Origin: JANSWY01 sp965228955
Lineage (GTDB): Bacteria > Bacteroidota > Bacteroidia > Cytophagales > Cyclobacteriaceae
NCBI GenBank assembly: GCA_965228955.1
Contig: OZ245848.1
Span: forward strand, 5,208,001-5,272,000
Direction: 5' to 3'
DNA length: 64,000 nucleotides
The translations under genes were made by a program, and so were the position numbers. The notes below the pieces were generated by a model. That model saw only the letters and a list, made by a program, of their open reading frames with translations. It had not been told where the DNA came from and did not search any database. Shown one piece after another: positions 53,725-61,404 of this stretch. The first letter of the stretch is position 1. Every line of letters begins with the position of its first letter.

Positions 53725-54219
53725 TTAGTTAACCTTTACGTCTTTTAAGAACTTATCAACTAATGCTTTCTGAGACTTCTCATCTCCAAGCTTTTCTTTC
53801 AAGATCTTTTCAGCAATCTCAAGAGAAAGTTCACCAACAAGAGTTCTAACTTCAGCTAAAGCAGCTTTCTTCTCATTTTCGATAGTAACTTTTGCATCAG
53901 AAATCATCTTCTCTGAGATTTTGCTTGTTTCAGCTTTAGCTTCTTCTTTAATGTCGTTTGCTGTCTTTAATGCTTCGCTCAACATCTTTTCTCTTTCCTC
54001 TCTAGCCTCCTGAAGCAAATACTCATTATCCGCTTTGATTTGAGCCATCTCTTCTTTAGCACTCTCTGCTGCTTTAAGAGAATCACCAATCATTGCTTCC
54101 CTTGCTTTCAAGGCACCCATAATAGGTTTCCAAGCAAGTGATCTTAAGATGAAGAATACAATTAGGAAGATCAGAAGTTGCCAAAAGATCAATCCAATTC
54201 CGGGCGTTAAAAGCTCCAT
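53725..54219 (-). CDS. atpF: ATP synthase Fo b subunit
   Basis: A 164-residue peripheral-stalk subunit. One N-terminal membrane helix (about 8-26, GLIFWQLLIFLIVFFILRSL) is followed by a long charged coiled coil (about 30-155) rich in Ala, Lys and Glu. It dimerises and holds F1 static against the a subunit. A hairpin lies between atpE and this gene. Confidence 0.97.
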   Translation of the reverse strand: MELLTPGIGLIFWQLLIFLIVFFILRSLAWKPIMGALKAREAMIGDSLKAAESAKEEMAQIKADNEYLLQEAREEREKMLSEALKTANDIKEEAKAETSKISEKMISDAKVTIENEKKAALAEVRTLVGELSLEIAEKILKEKLGDEKSQKALVDKFLKDVKVN

Positions 54220-54265
54220 ATTACTTTAGTTTTTCTTTGTTATCTGTTGTTTCAAAAATTAAAAT

Positions 54266-54302
54266 AAGGCTTGCCGTTACCTAATGTAAAGCGGCAAACC
54301 TT
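54266..54302 (-). promoter_or_regulatory. Hairpin in the atpE-atpF intergenic region (attenuator or mRNA-stabilising stem)
   Basis: Left arm 54266-54278 pairs with 54289-54302 (13 pairs less one mismatch, one bulged G, 10-nt loop). It sits 11 nt after the atpE stop and is followed on the minus strand by a T-rich stretch. It could partly terminate transcription or protect the atpE message, raising c-subunit yield over b, delta, alpha and gamma (inference). Confidence 0.6.
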
Positions 54303-54312
54303 AAATCGTTTC

Positions 54313-54558
54313 TTAACCTAGAGAGATTAGTAGACAAACTACCACACCAAATAGTGCAATTACCTCAATAAGTGCTGCGATGATCAACATTGCAGTTTGT
54401 ACTTTTCCAGCAGCTTCAGGTTGTCTACCCATAGCTTCCATAGCAGAGCCACCAATTTTACCAATACCGATACCTGCGCCTATCGCAACAAGTCCAGCTC
54501 CGATTCCAGCTCCCATGATAGCAATGCTACCTTCTAATAAAAGTGCTAACAACGTCAT
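54313..54558 (-). CDS. atpE: ATP synthase Fo c subunit (proteolipid)
   Basis: An 81-residue hairpin of two membrane helices. Helix 1 holds a Gly-rich GAGIGAGLVAIGAGIGIG packing motif, the polar loop is GRQPEA (44-49), and helix 2 has the ion-carrying Glu65 (ALIEVIALFG). Val follows Glu65 and there is no Gln in helix 1 at the Na+-site position, so H+ rather than Na+ is the expected coupling ion. It is flanked by longer gaps than its neighbours (43 bp upstream, 93 bp downstream). Confidence 0.98.
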   Translation of the reverse strand: MTLLALLLEGSIAIMGAGIGAGLVAIGAGIGIGKIGGSAMEAMGRQPEAAGKVQTAMLIIAALIEVIALFGVVVCLLISLG

Positions 54559-54601
54559 TTTGAATTATATTAATTTATGAAACATTAAAATTCTTAATTG
54601 A

Positions 54602-55639
54602 TTAGTGGTCATCATGATGCTCCTCAATCGCCAGACCAATATAAAGCGATGAGAACATGGTAAACACATATGCCTGAATTGTTGCTACCAACAACTCAAT
54701 GAAATTGATGAAAGTAACAATTACAGTACTTCCAAAACCTACTGCCCAAGATTGGAATATGAAGATTAGTGCGATCAAACTTAAGATTACTATGTGACCT
54801 GCTGTAATCGCAACAAAAAGCCTTACCAATAATGAAAATGGCTTAGTGAAAATTCCAATGATCTCTACAGGAACAATGATCGGCTTCAATGCACCAGGAA
54901 CACCAGGAGTATTGAAAATATGTTTCCAGTAGTTCTTGTTACCGCTAAAGTTGGTTACTAAAAACGTAAGGAATGCCAATACAATAGTTACTGCGATATT
55001 TCCAGTTAAGTTAGCTGCTCCAGGCAATAGACCTAGAAGGTTACCAAACCAGATAAAGAAGAAAAGTGTCAACAAATAAGGAAGATACTTTTCGTATTTC
55101 GGGCCAATATTTGGCTTAACAATTTCGTCTCTAACAAAGATTATAATTGGTTCAAAGAAAGACTGAACTCCTTTTGGAGCCTGTCCAGCGTTTTTCTTGT
55201 AACCTCTCGCAACAGAAAGGAAAATCCATAGTAGCAATCCAGCATTTAAAAATAAGAATGCAACATTCTTAGTTATACTGAAGTCCAAAAGCATTCTTCC
55301 ATCTTCAGCTACAATGTGTCCATGCTCATATACATATCCATTGTATGCTACAACATTATGGTGCTCATCATAAAAATTTGAGGAAGAGAAGACAGTCAAT
55401 CCTTTCTCTGTATCGTATAGAATTACAGGTAAAAACAAAGTCCCGTAATGTCCATCAAAAAAATGCCACTCGTGTGAGTCTAGAATATGGTGGTTAATCA
55501 TCTCTGCAGCATCAAATTCTTCGTCACTATCGCCACCACCAGAGGCTAGTACATTTGTTGGATTTGCTGTTATTAGTAAGAAAGCTAAAAAACTGAATGT
55601 CAATAGCTTGAATGTTACTGGACTAAAACCTTTTGTCAT
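54602..55639 (-). CDS. atpB: ATP synthase Fo a subunit
   Basis: A 345-residue membrane subunit. It has a cleavable-looking signal segment (residues 8-32), then a long N-terminal domain of about 100 residues (ASGGGDSDEEFDAAEMINHHILDSH onward, His/Asp-rich) that is characteristic of Bacteroidota and absent from E. coli AtpB. Five helices follow, including SLLVRLFVAITAGHI with the essential Arg facing the c-ring and the C-terminal LLVATIQAYVFTMFSSLYI. It forms the proton half-channels. Confidence 0.97.
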   Translation of the reverse strand: MTKGFSPVTFKLLTFSFLAFLLITANPTNVLASGGGDSDEEFDAAEMINHHILDSHEWHFFDGHYGTLFLPVILYDTEKGLTVFSSSNFYDEHHNVVAYNGYVYEHGHIVAEDGRMLLDFSITKNVAFLFLNAGLLLWIFLSVARGYKKNAGQAPKGVQSFFEPIIIFVRDEIVKPNIGPKYEKYLPYLLTLFFFIWFGNLLGLLPGAANLTGNIAVTIVLAFLTFLVTNFSGNKNYWKHIFNTPGVPGALKPIIVPVEIIGIFTKPFSLLVRLFVAITAGHIVILSLIALIFIFQSWAVGFGSTVIVTFINFIELLVATIQAYVFTMFSSLYIGLAIEEHHDDH

Positions 55640-55646
55640 CTCTTAA

Positions 55647-56030
55647 TTAGTTCTTCTCAGAATTCGGGCGCAAGTTAGGCAATAAGAGAATGATTTCAAA
55701 GATTAAATATGGCAAATAAATAATGGTTGTATTGAGGATAAATTTTGTACTCTCCTCAACCTCAAAAATGATTGCAAAAACAAAAAAGAAAATTGTGGTT
55801 AAGAGCCTCAAAACAACTCCGGAAAGCACTACAGCAGGCATTTGATCTGCAGCCTTCAAAGCAAATTGATTTAAGCCAGCGATTCCCAAGCTTTGAATAA
55901 GAAAAAATAGAAAAATCCAGTGGATGTTGGTATGAATGTATTCTGGCCGAATGAATGCAAGGCCGAAAGAGGCAAACCAAAGAATTGCGGTTAGAAGAAT
56001 ATGATAAATAAGACTCTTGACGAAACTCAA
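55647..56030 (-). CDS. AtpI-like four-helix membrane protein in the atp operon
   Basis: A 127-residue hydrophobic protein with four predicted helices (about 7-27, 36-56, 66-90, 98-117) and a charged tail. Its size, topology and place directly before atpB match the AtpI/UncI or Bacteroidota equivalent, which helps c-ring assembly or cation supply, but sequence resemblance is weak. It overlaps atpZ by 4 nt (56027-56030) and ends 7 bp before atpB, so it is firmly within the operon. Confidence 0.78.
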   Translation of the reverse strand: MSFVKSLIYHILLTAILWFASFGLAFIRPEYIHTNIHWIFLFFLIQSLGIAGLNQFALKAADQMPAVVLSGVVLRLLTTIFFFVFAIIFEVEESTKFILNTTIIYLPYLIFEIILLLPNLRPNSEKN

Positions 56031-56266
56031 AACTTAGGGAGTTTTTTAAATAATGAGTATAACGCAGCACCCGTAGACACGAAAGTCATGACGATCATGA
56101 TGACAGGGTACTTATTATCAAAAAAAGAGTCCAGCTTGTAACCTCCCCAAACACCTACACCGATGATTGCGAAGAGCTCAAAAGCCAGACCTGAATATCT
56201 TAAATAAAGTTTCGCGTTTTTATTCTGCTTTGAGTAGCGGTTTGTGTTTTCTTTCTGTTCTTTCAC
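56027..56266 (-). CDS. atpZ: AtpZ-like small membrane protein
   Basis: A 79-residue protein with a charged N-terminus (about 1-22) and two helices (about 25-43 and 52-70). The motif AFELFAIIGVGVWGGYKLDSFF (residues about 28-49) matches the AtpZ/AtpI group that accompanies F-type ATPase operons and has been linked to ion transport for the enzyme. Its first 47 nt lie inside the 3' end of the bactofilin gene in another frame; no later start codon gives a complete first helix, so the overlap looks real. Confidence 0.82.
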   Translation of the reverse strand: MKEQKENTNRYSKQNKNAKLYLRYSGLAFELFAIIGVGVWGGYKLDSFFDNKYPVIMIVMTFVSTGAALYSLFKKLPKF

Positions 56267-56645
56267 TAGAAATTGCTATCTCTTTATTTGCAGAACCCAT
56301 TTTACAACCTCCGTTGAAAGATGCTCCTGATTCCACTACTAGTTTATTTGTGATGATATCTCCATCAATCACTGCAGTTGGTTTCAATACCAATAGTTCC
56401 GTACACTCAACTGTTCCTTTGATGTGTCCTTCAATCTCAGCGTTTTGTGCTAAAAGGTTTCCTTCCACATTACAAGAGTGTCCCAATACCGCTTTAGACT
56501 TAGTTGTGACATTCCCAACTACCTTGCCTTCAATTCTCACATTACCAAAAGTCTCTATGTTTCCATTAACTGATGTTCCTTTACCGATAATGTTACTTGA
56601 ATTGCTTAGTTCTTCCACAACTTTTTGATCTTGTTTATTAAACAT
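56220..56645 (-). CDS. Bactofilin (polymer-forming cytoskeletal protein)
   Basis: A 141-residue bactofilin. The core (about 20-115) is a run of short beta-strands with Gly turns (TSVNGNIETFGNVRIEGKVVGNVTTKSKAVLG, shown here only by its pattern of hydrophobic pairs around 28-58), forming a beta-helix that polymerises without nucleotide. Short disordered tails flank it. It sits 20 bp after an M23 peptidase gene, a pairing seen with bactofilins that place cell-wall hydrolases to set cell shape. Its 3' end overlaps atpZ by 47 nt. Confidence 0.92.
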   Translation of the reverse strand: MFNKQDQKVVEELSNSSNIIGKGTSVNGNIETFGNVRIEGKVVGNVTTKSKAVLGHSCNVEGNLLAQNAEIEGHIKGTVECTELLVLKPTAVIDGDIITNKLVVESGASFNGGCKMGSANKEIAISSERTERKHKPLLKAE

Positions 56646-56665
56646 CGCTTTTTCCTTTTTCCTTT

Positions 56666-57541
56666 TTAAAAATCGACAAACTCCTCTGGGTCCACCGGGC
56701 TTCCATTATACCATAACTCAAAATGTAAATGAGGTCCTGATGTCAATTCTCCAGTGTTTCCAATGATAGAGATTATCTCACCCGCGCTTACAAAATTACC
56801 AACGTTTTTTAACAAATCCGAATTATGCTTATAGATAGAAATCAAATTCCCTCTGTGCTGAATACCAATTACATAGCCACTATCCTGTGTCCAAGAGGCT
56901 AAAATCACGGTACCGTCAGCTACTGCCTTCACCGGTTCATCCTTTTTTGCAACTATATCTACCCCATAATGGTTAATCTTAGGATCGTACTTATCTGAAA
57001 CCAATCCTTCCTTACCGAGAGGGCTGAATAAGAACATTTCTTTCAAAGCCTCACTGTTATCTCTAAGAGAAGAAGTAAGTGTCCCAAATGTCTCTCTTTC
57101 AAATTCTTTCCTAAACTCCTTATCAACTGGAGTGATATCATTATCTAATGCTGAACTACTTTCAATTTGCTCCTCAGAAAGCTCTCTTTCCTCTACATTG
57201 GCATAAACATCATCCTGACCTGTCATGATCTTTCTAACGTTTTCAATGTAATTTTCCCTAGCCCTAACCTGATTTTCTAGCGAATCCACCGTTTGAGTTA
57301 ATTGTATTAACTCAATCTTAGCCTGATTCTGTGCATGTCTGGGATCAAACCATTCGTCTAGTACGCTTGTCACTAAGTAAATAGCTATACCTAGCATAAT
57401 CAGAGATATTCCAAATATGATTAATACAACCTTTGCGTATGTAAAGCTCAGAGTGGTTTTCTCGGCAAAGTTCTCTTCATTTCGAATGATAAGAAGGTAC
57501 CGATTTGTTAATCTGTTTGATAAAGTTTTCTTAGCTGCCAA
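56666..57541 (-). CDS. M23-family peptidoglycan endopeptidase, membrane-anchored
   Basis: A 291-residue protein. A basic cytosolic N-terminus is followed by one membrane helix (about 36-62), a coiled coil (about 75-110) and a C-terminal LytM/M23 domain (about 175-288). The zinc residues are His and Asp in NHYGVDIV, and HLHFELW. M23 enzymes cut peptide cross-links in peptidoglycan. The start is TTG at 57541; a -7 box on the minus strand (57567-57574) lies 26 bp upstream. The membrane anchor plus coiled coil and the next gene, bactofilin, resemble the LmdC/Csd-type partners of bactofilin in other bacteria. Confidence 0.92.
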   Translation of the reverse strand: MAAKKTLSNRLTNRYLLIIRNEENFAEKTTLSFTYAKVVLIIFGISLIMLGIAIYLVTSVLDEWFDPRHAQNQAKIELIQLTQTVDSLENQVRARENYIENVRKIMTGQDDVYANVEERELSEEQIESSSALDNDITPVDKEFRKEFERETFGTLTSSLRDNSEALKEMFLFSPLGKEGLVSDKYDPKINHYGVDIVAKKDEPVKAVADGTVILASWTQDSGYVIGIQHRGNLISIYKHNSDLLKNVGNFVSAGEIISIIGNTGELTSGPHLHFELWYNGSPVDPEEFVDF

Positions 57542-57566
57542 CTTTAAAATCTTAAATTTTAATCGT

Positions 57567-57574
57567 CAAAATTA
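57567..57574 (-). promoter_or_regulatory. Putative -7 element for the M23-bactofilin-atp operon
   Basis: The minus strand reads TAATTTTG, an exact TAnnTTTG match, with a TTTA in place of TTTG about 19 bp further upstream. The predicted leader is about 20 nt. Confidence 0.5.
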
Positions 57575-57723
57575 TATATTTAAATAGTTATCCTAAAGCT
57601 TATTGAGTGAATACATTCATTTTTTAACGAATTCCTTGCTATTTCCTGCGCTTAATCAGAACTGCGATTGGCTTCCGCCATATTTTTTTGTATATTATAA
57701 AATACAACCTGCAAATAGAATTT

Positions 57724-58623
57724 ATGACTACTGATTACGCACACAGTGAGTTTAAACTCTACAAAAGCCTATTTGATGAATCCAGAGACTTACTGGCAAT
57801 TACCGATATCAATACCACAATCGTCTCTGTAAATAAACGATGGGTAGATCTAACTGGTTTCTCAGAAGAGGAGCTATCATCCCTAAAATTGATAGATTTT
57901 GTTCATCCTGATGATGTCGATCAAAGCTTAGTTCAATTAGAATCTCTTAAAAAAGGAAATCAACATAGTACACCATTCCAAAATAGATATCTCAAAAAAA
58001 ATGGCGAATACATCTGGCTTGAGTGGCATGTAGTCTATGATAAAGAACACGAAGTACTCTACACCGTAGCAAGAGATGTTACTAAGAATGTGATGCTTCA
58101 GGAATTTGAAAAATATGCGAAGGATATTATGATCAGGTATTCCTCAGATAAGCTTCACAAGGTTCCATTCAGGGATTATCTGAATAGTCTACTAAATGAA
58201 ATTTGTGAACTCTTCAAAGCGGAGGTATGTAGCTTATGGATTTTCACGAAGGGTTATACACAATTAGAATGCAAATACAGAAGCCTTCACAAAAATGATT
58301 TAACAGGACTAAGTATTACTCTTGATAAATTCCCTTCATATTTTAACGCCACAAAAATCAATAAAATCGTAACTGCCTCATTAGAATTCGATGATGATGT
58401 GAGTAATGAGCTTGCTGGATACTTTAAGCACTATGATCTTGTTTGCCTACTGGACACTCAAGTCACATTGCCTTCTGAACAGTTTGGTGTGATTTGCATT
58501 GAAGACAGTAAGCATCGGAATTGGACAATGGAAGAACAGGCAACTGCTGCCAGTTTTGGAGCTGTAGTAGCTAATGCCTTTGCTCAATACCAACTTCAAT
58601 CACATCAAAATCTGGATTCTTAG
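57724..58623 (+). CDS. PAS-GAF sensory protein without output domain
   Basis: A 299-residue soluble protein started at the ATG at 57724 (an ATG at 57688 adds 12 residues outside the domain). A PAS domain covers about 8-125 (LLAITDINTTIVSVNKRWVDLTGF, FQNRYLKKNGEYIWLEWHV, YTVARDVT). A GAF-like domain covers about 145-290 (ICELFKAEVCSLWIF, FGVICIEDS, ATAASFGAVVANAFAQ). There is no kinase, cyclase, helix-turn-helix or methyl-accepting region. It could act as a sensor subunit for a partner encoded elsewhere. The 150-bp gap after it carries no gene. Confidence 0.85.
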   Translation: MTTDYAHSEFKLYKSLFDESRDLLAITDINTTIVSVNKRWVDLTGFSEEELSSLKLIDFVHPDDVDQSLVQLESLKKGNQHSTPFQNRYLKKNGEYIWLEWHVVYDKEHEVLYTVARDVTKNVMLQEFEKYAKDIMIRYSSDKLHKVPFRDYLNSLLNEICELFKAEVCSLWIFTKGYTQLECKYRSLHKNDLTGLSITLDKFPSYFNATKINKIVTASLEFDDDVSNELAGYFKHYDLVCLLDTQVTLPSEQFGVICIEDSKHRNWTMEEQATAASFGAVVANAFAQYQLQSHQNLDS

Positions 58624-58776
58624 CATTTTTTTTAGTTCATATAAATAATATGAGCCAAAGGGTTCGTTCTACCTTAAGTGTAAAGTTTCCCAGATGAACT
58701 TTTAGTGTTAAATTTGACGGACAAAATTCAATAAATACGCAATTATCCAAGAGATTTTGCTTTTATTGCTTCGGTT

Positions 58777-61404
58777 TTGATTAATTGCTTTCGATTGAAA
58801 ATTTTCAATAAAATATCTCCGCTACTACTTTTTGCGGTAACAGTACTTATAGGTTGTGCTCCTGGAAGAAAAAACCCAGTAAGTAAAACATTCCATAACA
58901 CAACTGCGCATTATAATGCCTATTTCATTGCAAACGAAAACGTAAAGGCAATTGAAGCTTCTCTTAACTCCAGTTACCAGTGGAATTACAACAAAGTATT
59001 ACCAGTCTACATCAAATTTGACACTACCGATACAAAAGCATTCGAAGACCAGTTAAAAGAGATTATAGAGAAAGCATCAATAGCCATTCAAAGACATCCC
59101 GGTTCAGCTTGGGAGGATGATGCCTATATACTCGTTGGAAAAGCAAGATTCTACGGATATGAATTTCAAGATGCCGTTGAAACATTTAAATATGTAAATA
59201 CACACAGCAAGAACGATAATGCAAGACATGAAGCTCTAATTGAACTCATGCACACGTTTATTAAAAACAATGAAATCAATAATGCTATCGCTGTATCCGA
59301 CTTCCTCAAAAGAGAGGATCTCAATAAAAAGAACCTGAAGAATCTATATCTGAACAGAGCCTACTTATATGAATCCAGAGAAGACCTGGATAAAATGGTA
59401 AACAATCTTGTAAAGGCAGAGCAATACATTAAAAACAACAAATTAAGAGCCCGAATAAATTTTATAATTGGCCAGATATATCAGGAACTTGGATTTGATG
59501 CTGAAGCTTACCACAATTACAAAAAGGTACTGAGAAGTAATCCTTCTTACGAATTATCATTTTACACAAAGCTGAATATGGCTCAGGTAAGTGAGCTAGC
59601 AAATACCTCCGACAGCAAAAAAATAAGAAAGTACTTCAAGAAATTACTCAGCGACACTAAAAACGAGGAGTATAAAGACAAAATCTATTATGAAATAGGA
59701 AACTTTGAGCTTAAACAAGGTAATCTCACAGAAGCAATAGACGCATATAAGTCTTCAGCTAGAACAAGTGTTAGTAACAATCGTCAAAAAGGCTATTCTT
59801 ATTGGCAACTAGGTAAGATTTATTATGATAGCCTGAAAAACTATGAACTAGCAAAAAACTATTACGACAGCACAATTAGTGTTTTACCAAAAGATGAGGA
59901 AGCTTACGAAGAAATCGCTGCTCGTCAGTCCATTCTTGAAGAATTTGTTAGACAAATCAACATCATAGAAAACAATGATAGCCTTTTAGCACTCGCTGCA
60001 ATGGATACTGCTTCGCTGAATAAATTTTTAGATGAATACATTGCTCAGAAAAATGAAGAAGAAGCAAAAAGAAAGGAAGAACAGAAAAAAGCGGATAGAA
60101 GAAACGCCCTCGCAGCTCTAAATGATAATTCTGGCGATTTTGTTCCTATAGGAACAGAGGAAGAAGGCACAACCTGGTATTTCTATAACACCAGTGCTGT
60201 AAGTAAAGGAACAAATGATTTTAAAAGAGTCTGGGGTGATCGAATATTAGAAGACAATTGGAGAAGGCGTAATAAACAAGCAACCACTGTTGGTCTGCCT
60301 ACCGCAAACAATCAAACTAATAGTGAAGAAGACCAGAACACCAAGACTGGCAAAAATAACAATAAGGAAACCGATAAAAACGAATCATCGCTAAGCAGAG
60401 AATCTTTAATAGCAACAATCCCTTACGATTCAGGAACTCAAGCAAACTTATTGCTGGAAGTTGATAACGCACATTATGAACTTGGTAAAATATACCATTT
60501 CCAGTTAGATGAAGATCTCAATGCAATCAACACTTTCGATACTCTGCTTGTAAGATTTCCAAGAACTGAACATAAACCTGAAGTTCTATATTTGCTCTAT
60601 CTATTATCAAAAGAATATGATACCATCAAACAGGAAGACTACAAGAATCGTCTTTTACAGGAATTCTCAAATACTATCTACGCAAAATTAATCGCAAACC
60701 CCAATTACAGAGAGGAAAGCCAGGCAATAAAATCCAAGTTGGAAAAGCTGTACAAAGAGGCTTATGAACATTACTTAAGCAAAAATTTCAAGCCTGCAAT
60801 GAACATTGTAAACCAGGCGTTGAAAGATCATCCAAACAACGATTTCTCAGACAATCTGGCACTTTTAAAAGTATTGATAATTGGAAAAACTGAAAATATC
60901 TACAAGTATCAGTTCGAATTGAATTCTTTTGTAAAGCAGTATGAGGAGAGTGAGCTTGTTCCATATGCAGAAAAATTAATTACTGCATCAGAACAGCATC
61001 AGATCAATCTGATTAATAGTTCAAAAGCGAAATTTAAGACTAACCTGGAAAAGAAACACCTAATGGTCATTGCTTATGAAAACAAAGAAAATGCTGCTAC
61101 TCAAGTTTCTCAGTATGTAGATGCAGAAATGCAATTGATAGATGAAGCAAAAGATCTCAGGTTGGGTAACTTGATACTGAGTGATAAATATGCTGTGATC
61201 CTTATTAATGACTTCCCTGACAAAACAAATGCAATGGATTTTCTAACTGTTTACAACAACAAGTCACAACTAGAAAATCAATTTAAGAATCTGAAATTTG
61301 TTAAATTCGTAATCACAAACGACAATTTCAACATCCTGTATCAAACCAAAGAATTAGACTCATACGAAAAATTCTTTGAACGAAACTACAAGCAAAATCA
61401 ATGA
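58777..61404 (+). CDS. sprE: Type IX secretion lipoprotein SprE/PorW
   Basis: An 875-residue lipoprotein with a signal ending LIGCAPG (Cys27). The mature N-terminus NPVSKTFHNTTAHYNAYF and the following helical TPR array (about 90-390 and 560-740) match SprE (Flavobacterium) / PorW (Porphyromonas). That protein is required for type IX secretion and gliding and is thought to link the outer-membrane translocon with the inner-membrane motor. A low-complexity charged segment lies near 425-445. The start is TTG at 58777; another in-frame TTG at 58795 would give a shorter signal peptide. The stop overlaps the PBP1A gene by 4 nt. Confidence 0.88.
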   Translation: MINCFRLKIFNKISPLLLFAVTVLIGCAPGRKNPVSKTFHNTTAHYNAYFIANENVKAIEASLNSSYQWNYNKVLPVYIKFDTTDTKAFEDQLKEIIEKASIAIQRHPGSAWEDDAYILVGKARFYGYEFQDAVETFKYVNTHSKNDNARHEALIELMHTFIKNNEINNAIAVSDFLKREDLNKKNLKNLYLNRAYLYESREDLDKMVNNLVKAEQYIKNNKLRARINFIIGQIYQELGFDAEAYHNYKKVLRSNPSYELSFYTKLNMAQVSELANTSDSKKIRKYFKKLLSDTKNEEYKDKIYYEIGNFELKQGNLTEAIDAYKSSARTSVSNNRQKGYSYWQLGKIYYDSLKNYELAKNYYDSTISVLPKDEEAYEEIAARQSILEEFVRQINIIENNDSLLALAAMDTASLNKFLDEYIAQKNEEEAKRKEEQKKADRRNALAALNDNSGDFVPIGTEEEGTTWYFYNTSAVSKGTNDFKRVWGDRILEDNWRRRNKQATTVGLPTANNQTNSEEDQNTKTGKNNNKETDKNESSLSRESLIATIPYDSGTQANLLLEVDNAHYELGKIYHFQLDEDLNAINTFDTLLVRFPRTEHKPEVLYLLYLLSKEYDTIKQEDYKNRLLQEFSNTIYAKLIANPNYREESQAIKSKLEKLYKEAYEHYLSKNFKPAMNIVNQALKDHPNNDFSDNLALLKVLIIGKTENIYKYQFELNSFVKQYEESELVPYAEKLITASEQHQINLINSSKAKFKTNLEKKHLMVIAYENKENAATQVSQYVDAEMQLIDEAKDLRLGNLILSDKYAVILINDFPDKTNAMDFLTVYNNKSQLENQFKNLKFVKFVITNDNFNILYQTKELDSYEKFFERNYKQNQ

